From: Betaproteobacteria bacterium
Lineage (GTDB): Bacteria > Pseudomonadota > Gammaproteobacteria > Burkholderiales > Rhodocyclaceae
Direction: 5' to 3'
Length of the DNA: 57,963 nt
Assembly: GCA_009779355.1 (NCBI GenBank)
Contig: WREK01000001.1
Span: forward strand, 72,654 to 130,616
In this document: positions 47,443 through 56,357 of the stretch, one piece after another
Position numbering within the stretch: position 1 is the stretch's first letter
Layout of the letters: each line of letters opens with the position of its first letter
Position numbers and translations under genes: made by a program
The notes under the pieces: generated by a model
What the model was told of the DNA's origin: nothing
Databases searched by the model: none
The model's input: the letters and a program-made list of their open reading frames with translations, nothing else

Positions 47443-48704
47443 CAGCGGATCGTTCCGATTGCCGGCCGATGGTCTCGGTGCTGCATGCGGCGAACATGCA
47501 GGTGGCGCTGGTCGCCATGATCCTGATCGGCGCTTCGATGCTGATCGTCGGTGTGCTCATTCTGCGCGTCTACATGGCCGACAACCTGAAACTGTCGGCG
47601 CAGGCGATCTCTTACGCGGTCGAGGCGGCGGTGGTGTTCAACGACCAGGAAGCCGCCAGTGAAGCCCTGTCGCTGATGAGCGCCAACCGGCCAATCGTCA
47701 CGGCGCACGTCACCGATCGCAATGACGAAGAAGTCGCCCGCTGGAGCGAGTCGACAAGAAATGGCCTGTGGCGCGTGCTGGAGCAGGCGCTGTCCGATGT
47801 GCCGCTGATGCGGCCGACCATCGTCGAGCCGATCACCTACAAAGGGCAGTGGATCGGCAATGTCACGCTGGTCGGTTCGAACCGGGATTTGCTGGTTTTT
47901 CTCTCGATCAGCATGGCCTGCGGCCTGGTTTGCCTGGCGCTGTGCGCCGCCCTTGCCTCGCGGCTGTCGCGCCGGGCCAGCCGACGCATCGTCACGCCCC
48001 TGTCGGGATTGGCCCAGGTCGTCGCCAAGGCGCGGCGGAAGCGGCATTTCAAGCATCGCGTCGGACCGGCGGCAATTGCCGAATTGCAGGATCTGGGCGA
48101 CGATTTCAATGCCCTGCTGGAAGAGCTCGAACGCTGGCGGGAGCAGATGAACCATCATAGCGAATCGCTGGCCTATCAAGCCAACCACGACCCCCTGACG
48201 GAACTGGCCAATCGCGCCCATTTCGAAGCCCGCTTGCAGGATGTGCTGGGAGCGGCGAGCGAAAAGGCGGGACAGGTTGCGTTGTTCTTCGTTGACGTCG
48301 ATTGCTTCAAGTCGATCAACGACACAATGGGCCACGAAGTTGGCGATGTCGTGCTGAAGGCGATCGCTCAGCGCCTGCGCGGGCAGATCCGCGAAACCGA
48401 CTTGGTGGCGCGCTTCGGCGGCGACGAATTCGCGGCGCTGCTGGCGCCGCTGGGCGACTTGGCGCGGGCCAAGCGGATCGCCAGCAATATGCTGAACAGT
48501 ACGGCCAAGCCGATCGAACTGCCATCTGGAGAAACACTGGTCGCTTCGCTGAGCATCGGCATCGCCTTTTATCCAGACCATGCGCTCGATGCGGTCACCT
48601 TGCTGAACAAGGCCGATGAAGCGATGTATCATGCCAAACGGGCGGGGCGCGGACAATACGCCATCGCTGGAGAATCTGTTGTACCAACGACATCCGAGGA
48701 ATAG
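47439..48704 (+). CDS. YfiN-like membrane diguanylate cyclase
   Basis: A 421-residue protein starting at GTG 47439, which overlaps the yfiR-like stop. The N-terminus has a membrane helix (MQVALVAMILIGASMLIVGVLIL), a periplasmic CHASE8-like domain (about 45-145), a second helix (LVFLSISMACGLVCLALCAAL), a HAMP-like segment and a GGDEF domain with intact RFGGDEF and an RETD inhibitory site five residues before it. It makes c-di-GMP and should be product-inhibited and held by the YfiR partner. Confidence 0.92.
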   Translation: MTADRSDCRPMVSVLHAANMQVALVAMILIGASMLIVGVLILRVYMADNLKLSAQAISYAVEAAVVFNDQEAASEALSLMSANRPIVTAHVTDRNDEEVARWSESTRNGLWRVLEQALSDVPLMRPTIVEPITYKGQWIGNVTLVGSNRDLLVFLSISMACGLVCLALCAALASRLSRRASRRIVTPLSGLAQVVAKARRKRHFKHRVGPAAIAELQDLGDDFNALLEELERWREQMNHHSESLAYQANHDPLTELANRAHFEARLQDVLGAASEKAGQVALFFVDVDCFKSINDTMGHEVGDVVLKAIAQRLRGQIRETDLVARFGGDEFAALLAPLGDLARAKRIASNMLNSTAKPIELPSGETLVASLSIGIAFYPDHALDAVTLLNKADEAMYHAKRAGRGQYAIAGESVVPTTSEE

Positions 48705-48706
48705 CC

Positions 48707-49186
48707 ATGATGCGCACCACTTTCTCCCTGATTTTCCTTCTGGCCGCCTTGCTCGGGCTGGCGGCCTGTCAGTCGACGCCAGAACCGGTGTCCCGCAATA
48801 CCGTCCTGCAAAGCGCGGGTTTCGTCCAGTCGAGCGAAGGCTGGGAATTCAGCACATCGGAAAAACTGCTGTTCGAACCCGGCGAATCGAACCTGATGCC
48901 GGCTGGCCGCGAAACGGTCAACCGCATCACCCACCTGCTGATAGAGCTTGAAGTTCCGACGGTACGCATCGACGGCCATACCGATACGACCGGCAGCGTT
49001 GACTTCAACAATCAGCTTTCCCTGCGGCGCGCCCAAGCGGTTGCCGATGTGATGGTGGAAGCCGGCATGCCGGCCGCCGCCATAACGGTTCGCGGCCTGG
49101 GCAGCCAGGCGCCGGTAGCCAGCAACCAGACGGCCGAAGGGCGGGCGCAGAACCGCCGTGTCGTCGTGGTGATCGTCGGTAACTGA
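48707..49186 (+). CDS. YfiB-like OmpA-domain lipoprotein
   Basis: A 159-residue outer membrane lipoprotein with lipobox LAAC (Cys21) and a C-terminal OmpA peptidoglycan-binding domain (VRIDGHTDTTGSVDFNNQLSLRRAQAVADVM, GSQAPVASNQTAEGRAQNRRVVV). YfiB captures YfiR at the outer membrane and so activates YfiN. GAGGAATAGCC gives the ribosome site two bases after the cyclase stop. Last gene of the three-gene signalling operon. Confidence 0.9.
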   Translation: MMRTTFSLIFLLAALLGLAACQSTPEPVSRNTVLQSAGFVQSSEGWEFSTSEKLLFEPGESNLMPAGRETVNRITHLLIELEVPTVRIDGHTDTTGSVDFNNQLSLRRAQAVADVMVEAGMPAAAITVRGLGSQAPVASNQTAEGRAQNRRVVVVIVGN

Positions 49187-49269
49187 GCACGCGAAGGGGC
49201 AGGGTACTAGCTGGCCAACATCGCCAGTTCCGACGATGCAGCGACCGGGCTAGATAACTCTATCATGGC

Positions 49270-49293
49270 GTGCTATAGTTCCATGTGCTATAG
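49270..49293 (+). promoter_or_regulatory. Direct repeats upstream of the toxin-antitoxin pair
   Basis: GTGCTATAG occurs at 49270-49278 and 49285-49293, 15 bases apart, just before the toxin start. The first includes a -10-like TATAGT. These are likely promoter and antitoxin-binding sites. Confidence 0.5.
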
Positions 49294-49301
49294 GTGGCCA
49301 T

Positions 49302-49670
49302 GTGCGGATTTTCAAGACCAAAGGCGTAGGGCGGTTTGCACGGCGCGAGCGCATCGCCGACGCCAGTTTTAGGGATGCCATCGAGCGGGCCGAGCGCGGC
49401 ACCATCGACGCCGATCTAGGCGGCGGCCTCATCAAGCAACGATTGGCGAGGCCCGGTCAAGGACGTTCAGGCGGCTACCGCATGGTGATTGCTTACCGGG
49501 CGGCTGGCCGAGCGGTTTTCCTGTACGGCTTCGCCAAGAGCACATTGGACAACATCGAGGACGACGACTTGCAAGACCTGCGGGCCATCGGCGCAGCATG
49601 GTTGGCGGCCTCGGACGAAAACATCACGCAAGCACTGGACGCCGGAGATTTGAAGGAGATCGAGACATGA
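49302..49670 (+). CDS. HigB/RelE-like toxin
   Basis: A 122-residue protein starting at GTG 49302. The pattern RIFKTKGVGRFARRERIADASFRDAIERAERG and GGYRMVIAYRAAGRAVFLYGFAKSTLDNI matches the RelE-like HigB2 group, ribosome-dependent mRNA interferases. The basic residues and the aromatic VFLYGFAKS strand of the active sheet are present. It is followed by an overlapping XRE antitoxin (toxin-first order, as in HigBA). Confidence 0.86.
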   Translation: MRIFKTKGVGRFARRERIADASFRDAIERAERGTIDADLGGGLIKQRLARPGQGRSGGYRMVIAYRAAGRAVFLYGFAKSTLDNIEDDDLQDLRAIGAAWLAASDENITQALDAGDLKEIET

Positions 49671-49999
49671 CCACGAAACAGCCTAGCCGCCTTTCCCGCG
49701 AGATTGCGGAAATGGCCGGCGCACAGCGCCGCCTCGGAATCATGGCCGAGGCCACCTATCAGAAGATCACGGCCCGGCACCTTGGCGCGGAAGCCCTGCC
49801 CACAGCCGAGCCGATCACGCCCGACCAGGTGCGCCAGGTACGCGAGCAAGCGCACCTAAGCCAAGCCGCCCTGGCCCGCTACCTGAACATGACCGCCGGC
49901 TATGTGGCGCAGCTTGAGCGCGGCGCGACGCAGGCCAAGGGGCCGGCGCTGGCCTTGCTGAACGTCATCCGGCGTAAGGGCATCGAGGCTTTGCAATGA
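49667..49999 (+). CDS. HigA-like XRE antitoxin
   Basis: A 110-residue protein with a C-terminal helix-turn-helix (TPDQVRQVREQAHLSQAALARYLNMTAGYVAQLERGATQAKGPALALLNVI). The N-terminal half would wrap the toxin. ATG 49667 overlaps the toxin TGA. It should repress its own promoter at the upstream repeats. Confidence 0.86.
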   Translation: MTTKQPSRLSREIAEMAGAQRRLGIMAEATYQKITARHLGAEALPTAEPITPDQVRQVREQAHLSQAALARYLNMTAGYVAQLERGATQAKGPALALLNVIRRKGIEALQ

Positions 50000-50082
50000 C
50001 CACAGAGCCGACCATTGAGGAACTATCCAAGGGAAGAGCGACCGGGCATCGGCTGATCGTCCGCTCCGCATTAGCGTCGTAG
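49996..50082 (+). CDS. 28-residue ORF coupled to the antitoxin
   Basis: A short frame whose ATGA overlaps the antitoxin stop (MTTEPTIEELSKGRATGHRLIVRSALAS). It may be the 5' remnant of a third gene cut by a rearrangement, or chance. No family is recognised. Confidence 0.3.
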   Translation: MTTEPTIEELSKGRATGHRLIVRSALAS

Positions 50083-50100
50083 GGGGATGGCGTCCCCCTA
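50080..50100. terminator. Hairpin between the TA module and msbA
   Basis: TAGGGGGA (50080-50087), loop TGGCG and its complement (50093-50100), overlapping the msbA stop. It lies between convergent genes and could end both, although no T run follows. Confidence 0.5.
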
Positions 50101-51903
50101 CATGGCATCAACCGGATCGGCATCGGCGAACTGCATGGCGTGCAAGCGGGCGTAGTGCCCGTTCCGCGGCAGCAGTTCGGCGTGCGTGCCGCGCTCGACG
50201 ATGCGCCCCTGGTCCATGACCAGAATCAGGTCGGCCCTTTCGATGGTCGACAAGCGGTGAGCGATAACCAGGGTCGTGCGGTTGGTGGTGGCGCTTTCCA
50301 GCGCCGCCTGGATGTGGCGCTCGGATTCCGTATCCAGCGCCGAAGTGGCCTCGTCGAGAATCAGCAGCGGCGCATCCTTGAGGATGGCGCGGGCGATAGC
50401 CAGACGCTGGCGCTGGCCGCCGGAGAGCAGGACGCCGTTTTCGCCGACCAGGGTGTCGTAATCCTGCGGCAGACGCTCGATGAATTCGGCGGCGTTGGCC
50501 GCCTTGGCGGCCTGTTCGATGCGCTCGCGCGGCAGGCTGGCGAGATCGCCGTAGGCGATGTTGTTGGCGATGCTGTCGTTGAACAGTGAGACTTGCTGCG
50601 TGACCAGGGCGATATGCTGGCGCAGATTGCGCAGGGTGTAGTCCTCGACGGCAAGGTCGTCAAGCAGTATCTGCCCCTGTTTATGGTGATAAAAGCGCGG
50701 GATCAGGTTGACCAGCGTCGACTTGCCGCTGCCGGAGCGGCCAACCAGCGCGACCATCTGCCCCGGCTCGGCGACGAAGTTAATGTCGTGCAGCACCGGC
50801 TGAACGGTACCGGGATAGGTGAAACTCAGATTGCGCACCTCGACGCGACCGGCGACCCGCTCGCGTTCGATGTTGCCCCAGTCGCTTTCCGGCGCTTCGT
50901 CGAGTTGCGAAAAAATACTTTCGGCGCCGGCCAAGCCCTTCTGGATCGTCTCGTTGACTTCCGACAACTGGCGGATCGGCTTGGGCAGCATGCTGGCCGC
51001 CGAAATGTAGGCGACCAGATCGCCGACCGAGGCATCGCCGCGCAGCAGTAGCACCAGAAAGAGAATCACCGACATGCTGGAAAAAGTGACGAATTGCAAG
51101 GCCGGCGTAAAGGTGGCGGAAGTCCTGGACATGCGCAGTTGCTTGGCGGTGTTCTCCTCGCTGGCCTGCTTGAAACGCGCCGACTCGTAATTCTCGCCGC
51201 CAAAACTGCGCACGACGCGATAGCCCTGGATGGTTTCCGAGGCGATATGGGTCAGGTCGCCCATGGCCATCTGGATTTTCCTCGCCTGTTTGCGGAAGCG
51301 GCGACTGGCGTGTTTGACCATGAAGCCGATGATGGGCAGCACGCAGACGATGACCAGGGTCAGCTTCCAATTCATCCATATCAGATAGCCAAACAGGAAA
51401 ACCACGGACAGTCCCTCGCGGATGACGATCTTGATGGCGTCGGTGGCGGCGCCGGTCACCATGGTCACGTTGTAGGTGATGCGCGAAACCAGGTGGCCCG
51501 AGTTGTTCTGGTCGAAGTAGCGGTTGGGCAGTTTGAGCAGGCTGGCGAACAGGGCATGCCGCAGATCGTGGATCAGGCCGAGGGAAACGCGCGCCAGATA
51601 ATAATTGCCGAGAAAGGAACCGAAGCCCTGCCAAGCGACGATCAGCACCAGCAGGATCGGCACGCCATACATCAACTGAACCGGGCCAATCAGCGGGAAC
51701 TCATGCAGCGAGGCGCCGGCCGGCGCGGTCAGGCCGTCGACGAAATACTTGAGAACCACCGCCATCATCGGCTGGGCCGAGGCAAAGACCACATAGCCGA
51801 AAAGACTGATGCCGAACAGGCCGACAAAGGGACGCAAATAGCGCAGCAGGCGGAAGTAGATTTTCAGCGACGAATCGCGCGGAGAGCGTGCTGCTTGCGG
51901 CAT
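50098..51903 (-). CDS. msbA: Lipid A export ABC transporter MsbA
   Basis: A 601-residue half-transporter with six membrane helices then an ATPase domain. It flips lipid A-core across the inner membrane. Walker A is GRSGSGKST, the signature LSGGQRQR, Walker B LLILDEATSALD and the H-loop IAHRLST. ATG 51903 (MPQAARSPRDSSLKIYFRLLRYLRPF) fits the family better than an ATG 32 codons earlier. Helix and linker blocks such as YLARVSLGLIHDLRHALFASLLKLPNRYFDQNNSGHLVSRIT are typical. Confidence 0.93.
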   Translation of the reverse strand: MPQAARSPRDSSLKIYFRLLRYLRPFVGLFGISLFGYVVFASAQPMMAVVLKYFVDGLTAPAGASLHEFPLIGPVQLMYGVPILLVLIVAWQGFGSFLGNYYLARVSLGLIHDLRHALFASLLKLPNRYFDQNNSGHLVSRITYNVTMVTGAATDAIKIVIREGLSVVFLFGYLIWMNWKLTLVIVCVLPIIGFMVKHASRRFRKQARKIQMAMGDLTHIASETIQGYRVVRSFGGENYESARFKQASEENTAKQLRMSRTSATFTPALQFVTFSSMSVILFLVLLLRGDASVGDLVAYISAASMLPKPIRQLSEVNETIQKGLAGAESIFSQLDEAPESDWGNIERERVAGRVEVRNLSFTYPGTVQPVLHDINFVAEPGQMVALVGRSGSGKSTLVNLIPRFYHHKQGQILLDDLAVEDYTLRNLRQHIALVTQQVSLFNDSIANNIAYGDLASLPRERIEQAAKAANAAEFIERLPQDYDTLVGENGVLLSGGQRQRLAIARAILKDAPLLILDEATSALDTESERHIQAALESATTNRTTLVIAHRLSTIERADLILVMDQGRIVERGTHAELLPRNGHYARLHAMQFADADPVDAM

Positions 51904-52127
51904 GAGGGGTTTCGGCTGCGGCCTGCGGAAAAACGAAGGCCAGAGTTTAACATGGCGCCATTTCGCCGCTTCTTCGAGGCGAGACGACGGATAGCGCAAT
52001 AATCGGGCCGCGATCGCAAGGTCTCACGAAGAAATAAAAATTTCTTCTAAAATCATTTGATTAGATGCGATTCTTGAGAAATTACATGCGATCCATTCGC
52101 AGGCTACGCGCCGACCGCCGGGAGCGC

Positions 52128-52150
52128 AAAAAGCCCCGGAGCGATCCGGC
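52128..52150 (-). terminator. Terminator after the cytochrome lipoprotein gene
   Basis: On the minus strand GCCGGA-TCGC-TCCGGGGC is followed by TTTTT, about 20 bases after the stop of the cytochrome gene. The remaining gap up to msbA (52,000-52,127) shows an AT-rich promoter-like stretch only. Confidence 0.7.
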
Positions 52151-52170
52151 ATGCGGCGCGCCAAACCGGC

Positions 52171-52623
52171 TCAGCGTTTCCTGAAAGTCTTGTGGCAATC
52201 CCGGCAGGCGTCGTACACCGCCTGATAGGGCATATCCAGCCGCTCCCTATCCTTGTCTTGCGCAGCCGCCAGCAGGGCGTCGGTGGCGGTGATGAAAGCC
52301 TCCTTGTCGCGGGCGAATTTTTCCGGCTGCCGCCATGCCTCCGCCGTCGTCTTGCTGGGCGGGTAATCGGTATCCGGGCCGAAATGCTCCCACGGCGCGT
52401 CGCGCAGGGCGCTCAACTCATCAGCCAAGGCCAGGAACTTGTCGGCATCGTAAGTCTGGTTGCGCAGCATCACCCCCATCGGCTCGAAACTGCGGATCAT
52501 GGCCTTAAACGCCTGTTGCCGCGTCTTCACCGGCTGACCCGGACGCGTATCCTCAACCTCGCCGGAACAGGCGGTGAGCAGAGTGGTGGAAAGGAGCAGG
52601 GCGGCAGGCAGGACGAAGCGCAT
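52171..52623 (-). CDS. Cytochrome c'-like haem lipoprotein
   Basis: A 150-residue protein with a lipoprotein signal (MRFVLPAALLLSTTLLTACSG; Cys in LLTAC) and a C-terminal haem motif CRDCH near the end (QAVYDACRDCHKTFRKR). The helices RQQAFKAMIRSFEPMGVMLRNQTYD place it in the cytochrome c'/c-556 group. Lipidation would anchor it to a membrane on the periplasmic side. ATG 52623 is preferred over an upstream ATG since it gives a normal signal peptide. Confidence 0.88.
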   Translation of the reverse strand: MRFVLPAALLLSTTLLTACSGEVEDTRPGQPVKTRQQAFKAMIRSFEPMGVMLRNQTYDADKFLALADELSALRDAPWEHFGPDTDYPPSKTTAEAWRQPEKFARDKEAFITATDALLAAAQDKDRERLDMPYQAVYDACRDCHKTFRKR

Positions 52624-52774
52624 GGTCGGGATAACGGTAAGCAAATGGGCGCGCATTATAGATCACCCAATAACGGGTAGTGACCACATAGCTGCAAAAA
52701 CCGCCATCTTTCCGATCAATGTTCTTCGTGGGTTATCAAAGATAGGCTATCATTAGAGCCATTCGTTGTTCAAG

Positions 52775-52816
52775 TGTCGTTTTCAGAAGGCGACTGCCCG
52801 AACTTTCAGAAGTCGG
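52775..52816 (+). repeat. Terminal inverted repeat (IRi) of the transposon
   Basis: TGTCGTTTTCAGAAGGCGAC (52775-52794) is the Tn402/Tn5053 end sequence with the internal repeated word TTTCAGAAGTCGG at 52804-52816. The presumed 5-bp target copy would be TCAAG at 52770-52774; the partner copy is not visible. Confidence 0.85.
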
Positions 52817-52907
52817 TAACACATTGGGCACACAGAGTGTGGCTTTGCTTGGTCGGTGTGCCTCCTGTAATCGGCCTTGCTTTGGGCTGGACTGAGTAAC
52901 GACGACT

Positions 52908-54392
52908 TTATGCTCCGGCTTGCAACGAGCGCTTCCACTCGCTGAGTGCTATTGCCATTGACGTTTCCAGCCACTCTACAAACCGCTTCTCGGTGGTCTC
53001 GAATGACTCGGCATAGTTGAACTGAAAGAGTTCAGTGGTCGCTGGGTGCAGCGCGACGGGTTCGGTACCGCCATCCTCTTTCCGGGCCTTTACGTAGGTA
53101 AATGCCGACGCCGCAAGGATTCCGGTGTCACCAGTGCCGTAGCCGTGAAAACTGACTACATAATCAAAGTCTTGATCTGTGGTCAGCGTGACTCGAACCC
53201 ACGTGCGGAATCGCTCGAAGTTGGCAAAGTAGTCAAAGTAGTTTGCAACTTCCACGATCTGCTTCTGGAAATAGTGGCGTTGGTTAGATGTGTTATCAGC
53301 ATGGTTTGAACGAGCTTGGTACTGAGGGGTAGCCTGCCGTGGAGTGAGCGGCCGAAGTTGAGAGTCAAGGCTTGAAGCAAGCTCGCGAAACTTCTGTTCG
53401 GCATATTTGAACAATTTCCCAGCATGCTCATACACTGCAGACACCTTCTGCTGCTCTCTAGCAAACCTATTACGCAATACCTCCAAGGCGGATGCAACGA
53501 TTTGCTCAGCATGTTTGCTCTGCTGAACCTGCTGCTCTAGGCCCAGTGCCTTGAGCACGGCATCGCGCTGTCGGCGGACAAAGAGAGTAACCAGGGGAGT
53601 TAGATTTTCAGCGTCGGCCGCTTCGAGCGCGTCGATATATTCTTTTCTGTCGGCCTCGCGAATAACAAGAGGAAATAGCCCTTCCCGCAGGAACACCAGT
53701 GACGATAGTGCTCGTGCTACACGGCCGTTACCATCCTGGAAAGGATGAATCTGGGTAAATCTATGATGTAACCATGCAGCTTTCACCTCTGGGGTGTAGT
53801 TCCCCTCGGCTTCCCGGTACATGCGGACGAGAGCCTCCATCTCATCCTTGGTCCATTCTGGCGGGCAATACGAATGAATCTCGCCACCTGGGCGGCGTGG
53901 ATTGTTGGGGAGCGTCTTGTACTCCCCCTTCTGCAAGGTAACGCGTATGAGATCGCCAGACTCGGTTACCGCTTCTGTATAGTCTTGGTGCGCAGTGAAC
54001 TGTGCTTGAAGCCCGCGAATGAAATGTTCGGTCAGTGAGTATTCGCCCTTGATGTATCCAAAAAGACCTTCGACGATTCCAAGATGATCATTGATGACTG
54101 CCTGGATATGCTCAGCGTCGTGCTGGGAGACTCCGCCGCGATGGGCGATGATTGACGATTCAATGCCTTGCTCAATGAGTACTTCGGTAACCCCACGATC
54201 CCACGAATATAGGCGTTCGATGATTCCCGTTTCGATTGCCCACTCCCGTTGAAGTCTCTTGATGAAATCTCTGTAGGCACCGTCTTGTTCGAGACTTTCC
54301 TTTCGTTCCTGCCAAACAGATGAGAGTGCCCGAAGTTCTGGGAAATCATAGCTGTGTGCTGCAGGAAATGGCTGTATGCGCTGATATGTCAT
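52908..54392 (-). CDS. Fic-family protein (AMPylase), transposon cargo
   Basis: A 494-residue protein with the Fic motif HPFQDGNGR complete (216-224), which transfers AMP or another nucleotide to hydroxyl side chains. An upstream helix carries TGIIER (55-60), the (S/T)xxxE(G/N) inhibitory motif with its Glu kept but the last G/N changed to Arg. A long C-terminal part (about 300-494) contains a coiled-coil stretch (KHAEQIVASALEVLRNRFAREQQK) and an unassigned domain ending in SLQAGA. ATG 54392 has GAGGA about 10 bases before it. It could be a stand-alone toxin or defence factor; target unknown. Confidence 0.87.
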   Translation of the reverse strand: MTYQRIQPFPAAHSYDFPELRALSSVWQERKESLEQDGAYRDFIKRLQREWAIETGIIERLYSWDRGVTEVLIEQGIESSIIAHRGGVSQHDAEHIQAVINDHLGIVEGLFGYIKGEYSLTEHFIRGLQAQFTAHQDYTEAVTESGDLIRVTLQKGEYKTLPNNPRRPGGEIHSYCPPEWTKDEMEALVRMYREAEGNYTPEVKAAWLHHRFTQIHPFQDGNGRVARALSSLVFLREGLFPLVIREADRKEYIDALEAADAENLTPLVTLFVRRQRDAVLKALGLEQQVQQSKHAEQIVASALEVLRNRFAREQQKVSAVYEHAGKLFKYAEQKFRELASSLDSQLRPLTPRQATPQYQARSNHADNTSNQRHYFQKQIVEVANYFDYFANFERFRTWVRVTLTTDQDFDYVVSFHGYGTGDTGILAASAFTYVKARKEDGGTEPVALHPATTELFQFNYAESFETTEKRFVEWLETSMAIALSEWKRSLQAGA

Positions 54393-54465
54393 GGTTTTGA
54401 TTTCCTCAAAGTGATGTTGTGTTTTTCCGCTACAGCGACAGGATTCTAAAACTTGCCTGCTGCCG

Positions 54466-55080
54466 TCATGTTTTTCCAAGCAATTTCTTGCCGTCAGATC
54501 GCAATTCACCCTTCGGTGAAATGTGCCGGTACAGGGTTTGGCGTGTGATGCCGAGTTCCTGGCACAGATCACCGACCTTGGTTTCGGGTTGCCCCATCGC
54601 AGCCATCGCCAGACGCAGCTTGGCAGCGGTCATCTTGAATGGCCGGCCACCTTTCCGGCCGCGTGCCCGCGCCGATGCCAAACCTGCTATGGTGCGCTCG
54701 GCGATCAACTCACGCTCGAACTCGGCCAGCGCCGCGAAGATGCCAAAAACCAGCTTGCCGGCGGCTGTAGTGGTATCGATGGCTGCGCCATGGCCAGTCA
54801 GCACTTTCAGACCGATACCGCGCCCGGTCAGGTCATGCACGGTGTTGATGAGATGCCGTAGGTCACGGCCCAGTCGATCCAGTTTCCACACAACCAACGT
54901 ATCACTTGGCCGTAGCGCCTTGAGGCAGCTTGCCAAACCGGGGCGATCCTCGCGTTTGCCGGATGCTTGGTCCTCGTAGAAATGGGCCGGATCGACGCCG
55001 GCAGCAATCAGCGCGTCACGCTGCAAGTCGGTGACCTGAGAGCCATCCGCCTTCGATACCCGCATGTAGCCGATCAGCAT
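54466..55080 (-). CDS. tniR: Serine resolvase (TniR-like)
   Basis: A 204-residue small serine recombinase. The N-terminus MLIGYMRVSKADGSQ contains the catalytic Ser (YMRVSK); VVWKLDRLGRDLRHL and the long E-helix (EFERELIAERTIAGLASARARGRKGGRP) follow, and the C-terminal HTH is MAAMGQPETKVGDLCQELGITRQTLYRH. It resolves cointegrates at the res site directly upstream. Confidence 0.92.
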   Translation of the reverse strand: MLIGYMRVSKADGSQVTDLQRDALIAAGVDPAHFYEDQASGKREDRPGLASCLKALRPSDTLVVWKLDRLGRDLRHLINTVHDLTGRGIGLKVLTGHGAAIDTTTAAGKLVFGIFAALAEFERELIAERTIAGLASARARGRKGGRPFKMTAAKLRLAMAAMGQPETKVGDLCQELGITRQTLYRHISPKGELRSDGKKLLGKT

Positions 55081-55087
55081 TTCGCAC

Positions 55088-55117
55088 CTGTCACATATAC
55101 GTTCGATTATGTGACAG
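55088..55117. promoter_or_regulatory. res subsite of the resolvase
   Basis: CTGTCACATA (55088-55097), ten bases, then its exact complement (55108-55117). Location just upstream of the resolvase gene and the TGTCAC/GTGACA ends are typical of Tn5053 res subsites. A half-like GTAATGTGAC lies near 55201-55210. Confidence 0.8.
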
Positions 55118-55154
55118 CATGGACCAGAAAGCGTCTGGCGTCAAAAAATGTTAC

Positions 55155-56357
55155 TTAACCCGTCATTCTATCTAAGGTATGCAAACGGTTATTTTGGCAC
55201 GTAATGTGACAAAAATTCCGAAGGGATACCGTCCTTACGAACATGTCGCGCAATCTCTGCAATGACTCCGAATCTCGCTGACCCCAGGAGGCCATATCGA
55301 ACAGGGAACGGGCTGTCTCGGGGTTATATCGGGCTTCGGCCAATGCTTCGTTGATTGCCTTGATTGCCTCATCCCAGTGGTTAACAGGTTCCTGCTTCCG
55401 CTCAACCGCGGCTAGGCCGTTGGTGAACCCGGTTTGGGGCTCTTGCCAGAATAGCTTTGCCAACTCCCCGGGTGGGCTGATTACTCTTGCCTCCAGCATG
55501 TTGATTGCCGTCGCCGTAGCTTCCAGCATCTGTACTTGGATCGTTATTTCCAAAACCTCATAGGGGCGCCATAGGCTTTGTCCGGCGCGCAGTGGATGCC
55601 CGCAGCCTTCCCATACATGCCGAATGTATCCCGCGAAAGTCCCGCACTGCGAGAGCGGGGTATTCAGTTCATCGAGCAGCGTGCGCAGCAACCGGAACCA
55701 CAGGCCGGCATGGATGCGTCGGCGTGGCAGCTCCACGTACCCCTGTGTCAGCGCCTGCCAAGTGCGTAGATCCATCGCCGCAATTGCGTCATTGGCTGTG
55801 CGCGGTGCAGCGTCATCGTTCTGCCACTCGAGCAACCGTCCTGGTATGCCCCAATAGGATTCCAGCCAGCAGCCGTGCAGTGGGCAACTCAGCATCAGAG
55901 GCAGCTTCCAAACAAGCAATACGGCTTGGTTTGCCGGATCATTCAGACAGAGCGGGCAGGCTCGGTGAATCGGCTGACTGGGCAGCCACGCGCGCCAGCG
56001 CGTGATTGATCTGGTCTTGTGATTACGCTTCGGCAGCAATACCGAGAACTGGAGCGCATAGGTTTCCAGGGCGGCCGGAATCTGGTCGTCGAGGCTATCC
56101 AGCAGCCACGGCACCCAGCCAGCGAAGCTCATGCAACGCAACCGACCCAACTCGATGCCACTCCGCAGGGAGAGTGCCGTCAGCAACGATAGCGGTGGCG
56201 TAGTGTCTATATCTTCGATCTGACCATGACCGAGATCGTGTTCCAACAGGTCGATCATGTCCATCTGGTAGCAGACAGCGACACGATTGAGCCACGAGGA
56301 CAATGCTTCGTCTTCTTTGGGTGCCGGATGGAGCGGCCAGCGTGGCGCTGGCTTCAC
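55155..56357 (-). CDS. tniQ: Transposition protein TniQ
   Basis: A 400-residue protein starting at GTG 56357, which overlaps the tniB stop (ATGTGA). The opening WPLHPAPKEDEALSSWLNRVA is the TniQ signature; zinc-type CPLCLND and CPLHGC pairs lie mid-protein. TniQ helps to direct target or end recognition in Tn402-type transposition. Looks full length. Confidence 0.9.
   Translation of the reverse strand: MKPAPRWPLHPAPKEDEALSSWLNRVAVCYQMDMIDLLEHDLGHGQIEDIDTTPPLSLLTALSLRSGIELGRLRCMSFAGWVPWLLDSLDDQIPAALETYALQFSVLLPKRNHKTRSITRWRAWLPSQPIHRACPLCLNDPANQAVLLVWKLPLMLSCPLHGCWLESYWGIPGRLLEWQNDDAAPRTANDAIAAMDLRTWQALTQGYVELPRRRIHAGLWFRLLRTLLDELNTPLSQCGTFAGYIRHVWEGCGHPLRAGQSLWRPYEVLEITIQVQMLEATATAINMLEARVISPPGELAKLFWQEPQTGFTNGLAAVERKQEPVNHWDEAIKAINEALAEARYNPETARSLFDMASWGQRDSESLQRLRDMFVRTVSLRNFCHITCQNNRLHTLDRMTG

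Noticed and set aside
54120..54170. SSIIAHRG in the Fic protein as a degenerate inhibitory SxxIEG motif
   Set aside because: A better candidate, TGIIER, lies earlier in the protein and keeps the Glu, so loss of autoinhibition cannot be claimed.
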